The notes: generated from the sequence alone by a model not told the origin. A DNA stretch of 16,933 nt from Amoeboradix gromovi (GCA_018985225.1 JADGIF010000151.1:1-16933); one strand, 5' to 3'; counted from the stretch's first letter, positions 1-9,180 are shown. A program made the numbers and translations.

Positions 1-144
1 CTGTCAGTTGATGCGCTGTAGCTCATACAAGCAAGACAAAATGAAACCGATGGTAATGCATCAAAGAAAATGAAAGTGATAATATACCAGCTTAATTTAT
101 TTTGATCAAAAAAACAAAAATTTTGACTGTTTCTAATTGCGATC

Positions 145-598
145 TCCTCGTTAAAAGTCCAGATTTCCGAGAAAATCGAGAATTCCCACAGAGAAACTAG
201 CAATGCTAGATGCTCCGTTACACTGATTGCTCACGCTTTCACTACCCTGATGCGGGATTGAATAAGGATGCAGATACTTGATGTTTATGTTCCTTGCTGC
301 CATATGATCTCTATCTATCTCCAAATGACAATTGGTACAGGTTCAGGTTTCTAAATTAGTTTTCTTCAGAGTGCCAAGTATTGTACATGGCATTGAATTT
401 CCGTGTTTGGACCAGCTTATCAGATCATACGTCTTTGTATGCTGTACCTGTTAATTATTTATTTATTCCATTTACCATTTGCGAATAGGAAGAATACCGA
501 GTATTTAAGCTATTAGATAAATCTGGAAAAGTCTTGAAATGATACAAAAATATATACAAATTCGCGATAAATGATTTATTCAAGAAAATATTCAAGCT
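145..598 (-). pseudogene. Decayed Fanzor/TnpB-like nuclease, C-terminal fragment (copy 1)
   Basis: Read on the minus strand, this segment encodes the end of a TnpB/Fanzor-type RuvC nuclease. A CTNC knuckle is followed directly by DRDHMAARNI, the zinc-ribbon second half plus the RuvC-III motif with its catalytic Asp. Upstream, HFKT (near 540-550) resembles the F-x-T stretch around RuvC-II. The frame contains stops, for example just before CTNC, and a knuckle Cys appears to be Leu, so it cannot be functional. It is about 90% identical by eye to 8449-8995, which lies in inverse orientation. No N-terminal half or RuvC-I was found. The family assignment is from motifs only; a nonspecific repeat is the alternative. 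Confidence 0.6.
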
Positions 599-673
599 AT
601 TCCCGAACTTGATATTGCTTAGCGTATCTCATATAACTTGCATTATCAAAGTTTAAAGGTTCCAGACATCAGC

Positions 674-1066
674 TTAACTCAAGCTTTTTTTAGCTTGCTT
701 AGCTCTACTTACTATAAGACGTCTAGCATCATTGATCTTTTCTAGATATTTAGACCATGTTACATTTTGATTGTCATCCGTCTCACCTTCAGAGCACTCA
801 GAGATACAGCTACTGACGCTTAAGTCAATATCTACTAATTTACAAACACATGCTACTGTTGCGGGGCTCAGTAGTCCAGGTACTTGTTGTTCAGGCTTGT
901 CATCAACATATCTGAGATCGAGACCAATTGCACCGTCACCGAAGTAATTTTGCAAAACAGGACTACGTTGTGGAATTTCACAAGACATCGTCATTCCTTG
1001 GCAAGTGGATGTATCAATAGCATGTGCATACATTGGCAGAGATGACACGAAACTTAATAATATCAT
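674..1066 (-). CDS. Small secreted cysteine-containing protein, unrecognised
   Basis: This encodes a 130-residue protein whose first 16 residues look like a cleavable signal peptide: a short hydrophobic core (MILLSFVSSL) ending in AHA before IDTS. The mature part has six Cys (about 22, 29, 73, 75, 87, 91), which could form three disulfides, one N-glycosylation sequon (NVT, about 101), and a basic Lys/Arg/Ser-rich tail. I chose the ATG at 1066; the frame continues upstream to a GTG at 1090, which is an unlikely eukaryotic start. A GGG (coding strand) lies about 45 nt upstream. I recognise no family. It sits just upstream of the Fanzor-like remnant on the same strand, with no evident functional link. 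Secretion is inferred from the N-terminus. Confidence 0.5.
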   Translation of the reverse strand: MILLSFVSSLPMYAHAIDTSTCQGMTMSCEIPQRSPVLQNYFGDGAIGLDLRYVDDKPEQQVPGLLSPATVACVCKLVDIDLSVSSCISECSEGETDDNQNVTWSKYLEKINDARRLIVSRAKQAKKSLS

Positions 1067-2303
1067 GCAAAGTTGTTTTAGTTGTCGCACAATATTTTGA
1101 TCACTACTTTACCCGTGTGACGCAAATCGAGTCTGAACACACTAAAATAAATAGGAGTTCGATCTGCACAAGTAGTCTACCCTTTTAGTAATGATTGTCA
1201 CCAGAAACTGAAATCATTGGTCAAGCAGTTGCCCTAATAACTGAAGCCGCGTGGAATAGCGATTCATCGTATATCATACTCATATCCAATATTTTTTACA
1301 GCACAAGCACTCTATACTATTGATTCACATTGTAAATCTAGCGGGCATTCGAAATAATTTTATTTTTAATATGACGTCTATTAAAACTCGTATAATGCAA
1401 TCTTAACTACGTCGTGTCGGATATTGGACATCTAGTAAATTATCTTTTTTCTTTTTGTAACCAATATCACCGTTGAATCTACTTTTCATTCAGCATGTTC
1501 TGTTTCTTATGATCCAAGACTAATCGATTTTTATTGAACAAAACATTTATCACTTTTTCGTGAGTGCTATAGCATCAATAACACTTTTTTCAGATATTTC
1601 CAATTGAATAATAGAAGAACTGAAATCAAATCGATGAAATAACCTATCAAATGCTGTTAAATCCCGCAGTCTAAATAGTTTAACAGGAACTCGTGTTTAT
1701 TAAATAATAATCAATCGCGATTTTAAGAATTCTATCGCTCCTACAGTCCTTCTTGCAACAATTTTCTAATCGATCAACATGAGGAAAGTCAGTCCCAGTA
1801 TTAAAAATGCTTCTAGATCATCTCAGCCAAAATATTTCCGACTGCAAGACATCATTTAGGAATACACAAAACAGTCTTTGAAGGGAATTATCAAATGGAC
1901 ACCCACTGCATGAGGAATATCTCTTTAGAGTTTGCAACATCTCTAAGAGTCGTTTGATATCTCATGCCTTCCTCTAAAGATGTCATACTGTTTACGAGAG
2001 TTTCATCCAATAAATCAAATGAGTATCTTGAGGGTAGCAGCCTTTTTACCTAGGGACTTACGAGATGCTTTTGTTATAAAGGGTATCTCAAGTGATTCTT
2101 TACAAGTAGATAAAACTACATGGCAGAGGGGCACATACTTGAAATATGCATCCTATTCAATCACGGATCAGAGAAGTCGAAATATGAGTAATCACAGTAA
2201 CGCAGCGACTAGGCCTTTAGCTTCTCTTAAGAAATTCTTCATATTCTCGGAATCTGTTCTTTTGTTGAGGAGAGAATGCCTTTTGAAACCTTGAAATTCC
2301 TCT
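1067..2303. other. Gene-poor stretch with patchy open segments
   Basis: No gene can be established here. The first 700 bases are AT-rich with scattered stops. From about 1779 on, several short open segments follow each other on the plus strand: an ATG frame at 1779-1859, an ATG frame at 1964-2053, and a 104-codon frame at 1980-2294. The last is in the same frame as the kinase that follows, but is cut off from it by a TGA at 2292. An intron-like motif lies at 2188-2205. These could be undetected 5' exons of the kinase, a separate small gene, or decayed sequence. No homology was recognised in any segment. Confidence 0.5.
2188..2205 (+). other. Candidate 18-nt intron
   Basis: GTAATCACAGTAACGCAG starts with GTA and ends in TAACGCAG, the same last eight bases as the intron at 16394-16412. 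Its length is a multiple of three, so splicing does not change the frame of the 1980-2294 reading frame and there is no frame-based proof. The call rests only on motif match and size. Confidence 0.35.
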
Positions 2304-3308
2304 ATGCTGGGTAACGAATCAGAGCCTGCTACACCATTCACTAAGATATGTAAATTACAAAAGGATCTCTTCGAATCATCGCCAGAACAGCAGCTACAGA
2401 CACCAGTGAAAGTGGACTCCAACATAATGAAGCACATCTTTGAACCAAAAATGGGTGTAGCCCAGATGGATGAATTCTTTGAGATGGAAGACAGAAAATA
2501 CTGGACAGTCTCAGGTAACAAGTATTTAGAAATCAGTAAAATAGGCAAGGGTGGATCATCAACTGTTTACAAGGTAACTAATCACAAGTTTGAGCAATTT
2601 GCACTAAAAAATGTCACGGTAAACACAGAGGAGCTGCCAATGTTTTTAGAGGAAATAAAACTTTTGGAGTCGTTAAAATCTTGTGATCGAATAGTGAATT
2701 TGCACCACTTTGAAATAAACAAACAACAAGGAACCATTTTGATGACGTTAGAGCTAGGTCAGATAGACCTAGATAACCTCATTAAGCAGCACATACAACA
2801 GGGCGGCTTGCAAATGTGCTACATTCGAGTTTATTGGAAAGAAATGTTAGAGGCAGTTAAAGTAGTACATGCCCATAGAATAGTCCACTCAGACCTAAAG
2901 CCAGCCAACTTCATTGTTGTCTCTGGTCATTTAAAGCTCACTGACTTTGGTATAGCCAAGCAGATCGGAAACGACACCACCCACATAACCCGGGAGGATG
3001 GCATCGGAACACTAAACTATATGGCTCCAGAGACTCTCAGCATCAACAAAAACGGATACAAGCAGGGAAGACCAAGTGATGTGTGGAGTTTGGGCTGCAT
3101 CTTGTACTCTATGATATATGGCAAACCGCCTTTCCATCAGCTGAACATGTATCAGAAGATGCAGGCCATTCCTGACGAGGCATATGTGATAAAATATCAG
3201 GAGACAAAGGTGCTTGCGCGACAGGCTATGCAGTGGTGTCTGCAGCGAGCTGCACAAAATAGACCGACAGTTGAAGAGCTGCTTGGGCACGCATTTGTGT
3301 GCGAGTAG
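2304..3308 (+). CDS. MPS1: Mps1/TTK-family spindle checkpoint dual-specificity kinase
   Basis: A protein kinase of the Mps1/TTK/Mph1 family, which phosphorylates kinetochore scaffold proteins to start the spindle assembly checkpoint. The catalytic domain spans about residues 74-334: glycine loop GKGGSS (81-86), catalytic Lys in ALK (102), the family-typical HSDLKPANF (195-203, HSD in place of HRD), DFG (214-216) and APE (241-243). GNDTT and GRPSDVWSLGCILY are close to fungal Mph1. The 70-residue N-terminal region, with a TPF and a TPVK site, is much shorter than in known orthologues. The ATG at 2304 is the first after an in-frame TGA, so 5' exons may be missing. AATAAA follows at 3329. The kinase domain is complete and all catalytic residues are present. 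Confidence 0.9.
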   Translation: MLGNESEPATPFTKICKLQKDLFESSPEQQLQTPVKVDSNIMKHIFEPKMGVAQMDEFFEMEDRKYWTVSGNKYLEISKIGKGGSSTVYKVTNHKFEQFALKNVTVNTEELPMFLEEIKLLESLKSCDRIVNLHHFEINKQQGTILMTLELGQIDLDNLIKQHIQQGGLQMCYIRVYWKEMLEAVKVVHAHRIVHSDLKPANFIVVSGHLKLTDFGIAKQIGNDTTHITREDGIGTLNYMAPETLSINKNGYKQGRPSDVWSLGCILYSMIYGKPPFHQLNMYQKMQAIPDEAYVIKYQETKVLARQAMQWCLQRAAQNRPTVEELLGHAFVCE

Positions 3309-3465
3309 CGTGTTGCTACTGCTAACACAATAAATGCAATTTGTCTCTATTCAATAATACTTCCATCTGTCTCCTCCAATTTATTTGTTTCTTTTAAACG
3401 CTATTGTCTTGCGACGTAAAAGTTATAATTGTTTTTCCCTCAATTTTTGAAACACTTGGCTTTTA

Positions 3466-4669
3466 ATGTCAGAATCAGAGCAACAAGAAGTTCTTGATGA
3501 CCAGCCTCGTTCTATTTTACTTGGAATTATATCTCAATTAAGAAAAGGCGCTGATCTTCATCGTGTCACCTTACCTACCTTTGTTTTGGAGCCAAGGTCT
3601 TATTTAGAAAGAATTACAGATTTCATGTCCCATCCAGAAATCATGCTTGAAGCTCTTAACACAAAGGAACCTGAGCACAGATTTCTTCTGGTTCTCAAGT
3701 ATTTTCTCAGTGGGTGGCATATTCAACCAAAAGGTGTTAAAAAGCCGTATAACCCTGTTCTTGGTGAGTTTTTTCGCGCCAAGTTCGACATTAAAGGTGA
3801 ATGTACTGGCTATTATGTAGCGGAACAGACATCACATCACCCTCCTATTAGTTCCTTTGTTTATTATAATCCCAAAGGTGTTTTAATTCGTGGTGAATCG
3901 AAGCCTAAATCTAGATTCCTTGGCAACTCTGCCTGTACTTTAATGGAAGGTGACACTATTATTCGTCTGTTTAACAAACAGTTAAATATTGATGAAACCT
4001 ACAGAATTTCGCTCCCAAATGTCTATGCTCGTGGCTTATTATTTGGCACAATGTTGTTAGAACTGGGTGATTTTGCTCACATATTCTCGAGTACAGGATT
4101 TAAGGCAGAAATAGAATTTAAAACCAAAGGGTTTTTTAGTGGTTCATACAATGCTATAGGCGGTAAAGTTACTGGCGAAGATGATAAATTAGTTTATGAA
4201 ATAAGTGGTAATTGGAAAGAGACTATTTATTATAAAAAGAAATCTAGCGAAGAAGTCTTGTTTGATTGCCAAAAGAGCGTTTCAATTAAACCCCAAATAG
4301 CTGACGAGACAAATCAAGAGCCCTACGAAAGTAGAAGATTGTGGGCAGATACGACAAAGGCTATGAAGAAGGGAGATATGGATGCAGCTACTGATGAGAA
4401 ATCGAAGGTAGAAGATAAACAACGAGAGTATGCCAAAAAAAGACAGGATGCTTGGAAACCACGTTATTTTGATAAAATTGAAGACGATGACAGGGATGTC
4501 GTGCCAGAAGGTTACTTTCCGGAAGAATACAAGCTAAAGATTCTTGATCAGTAATGCTAATTAATGTAGAATTGAAATGGATAACCCGAGTAAAACAGAG
4601 AAGCTATTTGCAGATTTTGTATTTAATAACCCACCGGAGCATTCTTACAAGGCTGACTGGAACAAATAA
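3466..4669 (+). CDS. KES1: Oxysterol-binding protein, Kes1/Osh4-type (two exons)
   Basis: A lipid-transfer protein of the short OSBP/ORP class, which exchanges sterol and phosphatidylinositol 4-phosphate between membranes. It has only the ligand-binding domain, with no PH domain. Residues 93-101 read KPYNPVLGE and 120-130 read EQTSHHPPISS, the family signature with the PI4P-binding His pair. Unspliced, it stops at 4554 after KILDQ. I infer a 19-nt intron at 4551-4569, giving join(3466..4550,4570..4669), 394 residues, nearer the yeast length. The added 33-residue end includes NNPPEHSYKADWNK and terminates in a TAA overlapping AATAAA. The start has a CCC about 26 nt upstream. The family call is very secure; the spliced C-terminus is inferred. 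Confidence 0.93.
4551..4569 (+). other. 19-nt spliceosomal intron in the OSBP gene
   Basis: GTAATGCTAATTAATGTAG has a GTA start, CTAAT/TTAAT branch-like sequence and TAG end. The apparent stop of the upstream exon (TAA at 4552) lies inside it. Removing it joins CA to A (phase 2) and continues an open frame for a further 33 codons, finishing at a stop with an overlapping polyadenylation signal. Confidence 0.8.
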
Positions 4670-4670
4670 A
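4665..4670 (+). terminator. AATAAA polyadenylation signal overlapping the OSBP stop
   Basis: The last Lys codon and the TAA stop form AATAAA. This signal fits only the spliced form of the gene; nothing comparable sits at the unspliced stop. Confidence 0.55.
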
Positions 4671-4705
4671 TACTTTTATTTATAATTTGCAGAGAATTTC
4701 TCGCC

Positions 4706-5029
4706 ATGATACATTGTAGAACCCTACTCAACAGCAGCAGTAATTTGCTCAAGTTTGTCAGAGCTGGCGCAAGAAACATTCAGAACCTGAACGGTGTATC
4801 TTATCCCTCAAAGGTCTTAAGAAAAATGCCATTCACAGAATTGCATGCATTATACCATGTGCTGTTAAAAGAACGGAATTTATTAGAATCTATGAAATTG
4901 AACTGTAAATTATCAAAGACTATATTTATGGAAGCTGACAACTTAAGCAAAGTAAAGTTGAGTATGAATAGAGTGCTGCAAGTAGTTGGGCAACGACGGG
5001 AAGTAAAAGATACTGAAGCCAATAAATAG
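4706..5029 (+). CDS. MRPL4: Mitochondrial large-subunit ribosomal protein uL29m
   Basis: A 107-residue protein matching the mitochondrial uL29 family (yeast Mrpl4, human MRPL47), a component of the large subunit of the mitochondrial ribosome near the exit tunnel. The N-terminus is basic, Ser-rich and free of acidic residues (about 1-25), as expected of a mitochondrial targeting sequence. The core at about 40-64, FTELHALYHVLLKERNLLES, is the hallmark of the family: a short Leu-rich helix ending in LLKERN. The protein is shorter than the yeast orthologue, apparently because the C-terminal extension is missing. Its TAG stop directly follows AATAAA, and the convergent LisH-WD40 gene ends 4 nt away. 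It implies active mitochondrial translation. Confidence 0.8.
   Translation: MIHCRTLLNSSSNLLKFVRAGARNIQNLNGVSYPSKVLRKMPFTELHALYHVLLKERNLLESMKLNCKLSKTIFMEADNLSKVKLSMNRVLQVVGQRREVKDTEANK
5021..5026 (+). terminator. AATAAA immediately before the uL29m stop
   Basis: The Asn-Lys codons preceding TAG spell AATAAA, so the polyadenylation signal lies within the coding sequence. Confidence 0.5.
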
Positions 5030-5033
5030 TAGA

Positions 5034-6242
5034 TTATTTAACTAATTTATTCAATTTGATGCACATCCTTTCACAGCAAATTACTATATCTTTCCGTCTA
5101 GGTATCACATCAATCACACTTTGTTTACATCCCCATTTTCTAACTTTATCATGCGTGTAACACATCAGCAAATTCTCAGCTGCTACATACAGCTGTGGCA
5201 GTTCTATATCCCACCTGAGTGCTGATATATTTGAATGATAAAACGTGTACAACAGAGCACCCGCATAGTCATAGATTAGTACTGATTCACCATCAAATAC
5301 TGCTATTTGGTGTGATAAATCAGCTAAAAGGACAGGATTCTTTGTTGTTATCGATATTAACAAGTGCGTGGTATAGTCCTCATCGATTCTAAATAATTGA
5401 CATTTCTTGTCATTTCCAAAAGTTATGAAATAATTTGAATGTGATTTAATACCAAGAATACATGCTTCATGTATGGAAGTACTAGATTTAACATAATCTT
5501 CTATTCCGTCAATCTCCATTTGATTTTCTTTTTTTCTTTTTACGATTGAGATTAAAAATCCATCTTCAGTGACAGCTAAAACACACTGGTTATACCATAT
5601 CGCATCTATAATAGCTACATCGTGTTTCTCACGGTGCAGTACCTGACCAAAAGACGCATCCATGATGACCAAATCACCAACAGCGCTGATTACAGCCATT
5701 TCATCATTGTTACCACAAAATGCAAAAATTGGACTTTTGAGGTCCAAAACTACCTCCGAATCTTGCTTTTTGAAGTCCAATTCTAATATTTTACCATCAA
5801 AGAGACCGGCAAACTTACCAAACAGAGCAGTGACCGGCGAAACCATTGGCAGCCGTACAAGCTCTTTGTTATATTGATAGCAGAATTCGGAGCTGCCAAA
5901 TAACAGGGCATCCTCAGAATTGGCCATGATCTGGATATCCTGGTCTATATGGACACGATCCATCATGGCATCCTGTAAGTGCATTGCTTCATCTTGTACT
6001 TGATCACTAATTTCAACTATATCCTCATCGGTTCCGCACCATAGTTGAAGAGTTTTTGTATGCGCATACTCCAATTTTGTGTAATGCATTCCCTTTTCTA
6101 TTATTTCCATGAGCATACCTTTGGGTATTTCCAAACCGTTTTTGTATTTGCATTCCTGTTCAAAAACATAGCTTGAGTGTGAATACCCTTGCTCTTGCAG
6201 ATAACGCAATATAAGTAGATTTACATCATCTGAAGAAATCAT
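5034..6242 (-). CDS. SIF2: LisH-WD40 corepressor subunit, TBL1/Sif2/Hif2-like
   Basis: A 402-residue protein whose N-terminus matches the TBL1/Sif2 family, scaffold subunits of HDAC corepressor complexes (Set3C in yeast, NCoR/SMRT in animals). Residues 4-30 are a LisH dimerisation motif (SDDVNLLILRYLQEQGYSHS, Phe at 27), followed at about 39-55 by IPKGMLMEIIEKGMHY, the family's second helix pair. The remaining ~260 residues have the spacing of beta-propeller strands but degenerate WD repeats with few Trp-Asp pairs, so the blade count cannot be read. It is shorter than yeast Sif2 (about 535 residues). A GGG on the coding strand sits 13 nt before the ATG. The N-terminal match is strong; a different LisH-WD40 protein remains possible. 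Confidence 0.72.
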   Translation of the reverse strand: MISSDDVNLLILRYLQEQGYSHSSYVFEQECKYKNGLEIPKGMLMEIIEKGMHYTKLEYAHTKTLQLWCGTDEDIVEISDQVQDEAMHLQDAMMDRVHIDQDIQIMANSEDALLFGSSEFCYQYNKELVRLPMVSPVTALFGKFAGLFDGKILELDFKKQDSEVVLDLKSPIFAFCGNNDEMAVISAVGDLVIMDASFGQVLHREKHDVAIIDAIWYNQCVLAVTEDGFLISIVKRKKENQMEIDGIEDYVKSSTSIHEACILGIKSHSNYFITFGNDKKCQLFRIDEDYTTHLLISITTKNPVLLADLSHQIAVFDGESVLIYDYAGALLYTFYHSNISALRWDIELPQLYVAAENLLMCYTHDKVRKWGCKQSVIDVIPRRKDIVICCERMCIKLNKLVK

Positions 6243-6520
6243 TTCAATTTTATCACCCTTTGTTTTGTAAAAAATTATTGAATGTGCAAATGTAGAAAAA
6301 TTAAATTTATTGATAGATCAAAGCCCAGTGTGCACTACAAGATTGCAGACCAGAGAGAATATATATTAAACTCTCCGCAGCACAAAGAATTGTGGCGTCT
6401 TGAATAATTCTGAACTCCTGTGTCTAATTGACGTAAACTCGAACTCGTTTTGGTGCATGATAAAAGTTTTGTGCTGTTGAGGTTTTAAGTTTATATTTTT
6501 CGAATTCTCCTTCGTCACAA
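6243..6520. promoter_or_regulatory. Divergent promoter region between LisH-WD40 gene and CLP1
   Basis: A 278-nt AT-rich spacer between two outward-facing starts. A CCC (plus strand) at 6256-6258 lies close to the minus-strand start. No counterpart CCC was seen near the CLP1 ATG, and no other motif stands out. Confidence 0.4.
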
Positions 6521-7777
6521 ATGATTTTGGATGAAATCGTCGACATCCGACCATTTTGCGAAATGAGATTTCAAGCTGTGGATATCACAATTACAGTGCT
6601 AGAAGGCATTGCTGAGCTTTTTGGTACTGAGTTAGCAAACAATACACCCTACAACTTGGTTTCCTGCAACGGTGCACTCTCTACTTTTCATGGCTGCCAA
6701 TTAAGAATCCAAGGCGAATGCAATGAGAAATATATGGGTAGTGAGTCGTACATAAACTTATCATACTTGAATTTGGCTTTTTCATTGCATATTCAAAAAT
6801 CCGCAAATGTGCTTATTCTGGGCTCAAGATACAGCGGTAAAACTAGTCTAGTTAAAAGATTAGCTAATTACACAACAAAACGGGGCATGACTCCCTTTAT
6901 TGTTGATTTAGATATCACTAGTGGATTGATATCTTTACCAGCAACTGTCAGCTGTATGCCGTTGGATTTGCAAATTGATCCTACTTGCGGCAGCTGCTTA
7001 AGTTTCAACGTCACCAGCCTGAACGCAGAGACACTTCCATTAGTGTACTACTTTGGATATACGCATTTGAAGCAGCACGAGGATTTGTATTATACTTTAA
7101 TGCAAAAAGTAAAAGACAATATGAATAAATATTCTGATAAACATTCAGTTCCTTTTACATTTATTGATATGATGCCAGATCCAAGTGTAGAAATGATTAA
7201 AAAAGTCATTGAAATTTTTCAAATAAATAATATAATCATCATTTCTGATGAATTACTGTTTTCTAGAATCAAGGATGTGGTTTCTTGTAAGATTGCACTG
7301 GTAAAAAAAAGTGAGGGAGTTTTTACACCAGGCTCTACAGATTCGGCAAACAAAATTGCTCAGCAAAAGATTAGAGAATATTTTTATGGTGCTAAAAAAG
7401 AGTTGAGTCCTTTTTCAACAAACTGCAAGACTGACGATATAGTTGTAGTAAAGCGAGGTCAGCTATTCTCTGGAGCAGCCCATACTATGCCACTCCATTC
7501 TAATTCAGAAAAGAACCTGACATTTATTGGAGCCATGGAAGCATCATTTTTAGACAAGGGATTAATAGCACTAAGTGCAGCAGTGAATGCAGAAGATTCT
7601 ATCACTGAACATGTAATCGGATTTGGATTTGTGAGTACTGTGGATGAAGCTAAAGCAACTGATGAAGGTGTCGTTCCACCGGCTAGATTGCAGATATTGT
7701 TGCCAGAACCAATGAAGTTAAAAGAATCTCAAAGAGTCTTTATTACTGGTGATATGAAATGGATTCAAAGTAAATAG
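6521..7777 (+). CDS. CLP1: Clp1, polyribonucleotide 5'-hydroxyl-kinase-like cleavage factor IA subunit
   Basis: A 418-residue Clp1 orthologue. Clp1 binds ATP and bridges cleavage factors (with Pcf11) in pre-mRNA 3'-end formation in the nucleus; animal forms also phosphorylate RNA 5' ends. The N-terminal domain has LEGIAELFGTEL (about 27-38) and FHGC, both hallmarks. The P-loop is GSRYSGKTS (101-109), with PFIVDLDITSG (about 125-135) corresponding to the Walker B region. KIREYFYG near 290 and the C-terminal beta domain complete the fold at the usual family length. The Walker A Lys and Thr are intact; kinase activity, as opposed to ATP binding alone, cannot be judged. No AATAAA overlaps its TAG. 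Confidence 0.9.
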   Translation: MILDEIVDIRPFCEMRFQAVDITITVLEGIAELFGTELANNTPYNLVSCNGALSTFHGCQLRIQGECNEKYMGSESYINLSYLNLAFSLHIQKSANVLILGSRYSGKTSLVKRLANYTTKRGMTPFIVDLDITSGLISLPATVSCMPLDLQIDPTCGSCLSFNVTSLNAETLPLVYYFGYTHLKQHEDLYYTLMQKVKDNMNKYSDKHSVPFTFIDMMPDPSVEMIKKVIEIFQINNIIIISDELLFSRIKDVVSCKIALVKKSEGVFTPGSTDSANKIAQQKIREYFYGAKKELSPFSTNCKTDDIVVVKRGQLFSGAAHTMPLHSNSEKNLTFIGAMEASFLDKGLIALSAAVNAEDSITEHVIGFGFVSTVDEAKATDEGVVPPARLQILLPEPMKLKESQRVFITGDMKWIQSK

Positions 7778-8120
7778 AAATACATAAAGAAATTTTGATT
7801 CTAAGCTATTGCTGTCTTAAGTCCAAATCGACTGCCAACCATATGCGAAATCAGATACAAAAACTAAGTTGTGTTGAGAGATTCGATAGTTTCAATTATA
7901 GTATATTTAGGTCCTCTAGTAGATGATATATCAAACATAAAAACAACACCGTGTATATGAATCAATACTTCTAAGACTAAGAATAAGTCTATTCATCCAA
8001 TTTACCGCATAAGTGAGATGCAATTGAGCTATGTAACAAGTTCATCGTTTTTGACGACGGCCACGATTGCCTCCTTTTGTAAAGTCTTGGCTACCTTTAA
8101 AATTAAGAATTATGCAGAGA
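7778..8120. other. Intergenic stretch, little content
   Basis: AT-rich, with no supported gene. On the minus strand 8044-8100 could encode a basic tail (KGGNRGRRQKR then stop) reminiscent of a ribosomal or Sm-type C-terminus, but its upstream context is a mobile-element fragment and a TAA, so it is at most a gene relic. Confidence 0.4.
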
Positions 8121-8180
8121 AGTTACAGCGGTTGCTCACACTTCCATTACCCTGAGGCGTTATTGAATCACAAGAAGGAC
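8121..8180 (-). repeat. Short Fanzor-like repeat fragment (tail only)
   Basis: About 60 bases (TTACAGCGGTTGCTCAC through CCTGAGGCG and on) match the stretch just downstream of the RuvC-III motif in the copies at 145-598 and 8449-8995, in the same orientation as the former. Only the region after RuvC-III survives. Confidence 0.5.
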
Positions 8181-8638
8181 CATATAGAAGCTATCAAGGC
8201 TAGTGACGATACCTCGAGCAGAAAAAGTAAAAATTAATGCTTTGTTTCGCGAGCTTCGCAAGATAAAGAATGACATCCTCAGTGTTAACGACCCAAGACA
8301 TTAGATGCGCGGTACCGTTTCTAGATCGACATTGAAAGAGTCAAGATCTTGCAGCAAGCACTAAGAGAAGAGAGCGTCTATTAGGACATCCAATGCATGC
8401 CACAAGATAACCTCCCATTGATGCTCTATATGATAAAAGCAGCTTCACTATTTTCTTGAATAAATCATTTATCGCGAATTTTTATATATTTTTGTATCAT
8501 TTCAAGACTTTCCAGATTTTTCTACTAGCTTAAACACTCGATATTCTTCCTTTTCGCAAAAGGTAAATCAATTCTAAATAAATAATTAACAGGTACAGCA
8601 TGCATTCGTCTCAGACTGATAAGCTGGTCCAAACATGG

Positions 8639-8862
8639 AAATTCGATGCCATGTACAATATGTGGCACTCTAAAGAAAACCAATTTGGAGAGCTATTCAT
8701 GTACATAGTGTCATTTCGAAGTGGACATGGACCACATGGCACCAAAGAACAAATTCGATGCCATGTACGAGGTATGGTATTTAAAGAGAACAAGCTTAGG
8801 AACCTGAACCTGTACAAATTGTCATTTGAAAGTAGATAGAGATCATATGGCAGCAAGGAACA
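8639..8862 (+). repeat. 112-bp tandem duplication inside Fanzor-like copy 2
   Basis: Two diverged units, 8639-8750 and 8751-8862, each begin AAATTCGATGCCATGTAC and end with a catatggcagcaagg/cacatggcaccaaag version of the RuvC-III segment. Copy 1 carries only one unit. The ~100-nt length difference between copies is explained by this. Confidence 0.75.
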
Positions 8863-9142
8863 TATACATCAAGTATCTGCATCCTTAATCAATCCCGCCT
8901 CAGGGTAGTGCAAGGGTGAGCAATCACTGTAACGGAGATCTAGCATTGCTAGTTTCTCTGTGGAAATTCTCGCAAATCAAGACTTTTAACGAGGAATTCT
9001 GTAATTCGAATAAAAACTCGAAAATCATTAAACAAAATTTGTGATACTCAAAAGCATTGCAACATACCTTTAAGTTGCATTGGAATACTTGTTGCGAATG
9101 TAGCGGTCCCATTTGCAGGCATGCTATACCCAAACACTCTAG

Positions 9143-9180
9143 GGAAGACTATTGGGGTCTTCCTGATTCCACCAGAATCA
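9143..9180. other. Two adjacent perfect hairpins
   Basis: GGAAGAC (9143-9149) pairs with GTCTTCC (9157-9163) around a 7-nt loop, and TGATTC (9164-9169) pairs with GAATCA (9175-9180) around a 5-nt loop. They abut with no spacer, at the 3' edge of the Fanzor-like remnant. Confidence 0.5.

Noticed and set aside
1193-1324. Open segment encoding EIIGQAVALITEAAWN-like sequence
   Set aside because: Only about 44 codons, no ATG in frame, and no family recognised.
1799-1817. GTA...TAG 19-nt interval upstream of MPS1
   Set aside because: Right size but no TAAY before the end, and splicing leads into another stop within a few dozen codons.
2311-2322. GT-AG interval near the kinase start as an intron
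   Set aside because: Only 12 nt, with no branch-like sequence; shorter than any intron supported here.
2192-2548. Minus-strand 118-codon frame at the kinase start
   Set aside because: It is antisense to the kinase and has no recognisable content.
7579-7596. 18-nt GT-AG interval inside CLP1
   Set aside because: The unspliced frame aligns with Clp1 proteins here and the interval lacks TAAY.
8600-8839. 79-codon ATG frame on the plus strand
   Set aside because: It lies inside the Fanzor-like remnant in a frame other than the one with the conserved motifs, and is an artefact of the tandem duplication.
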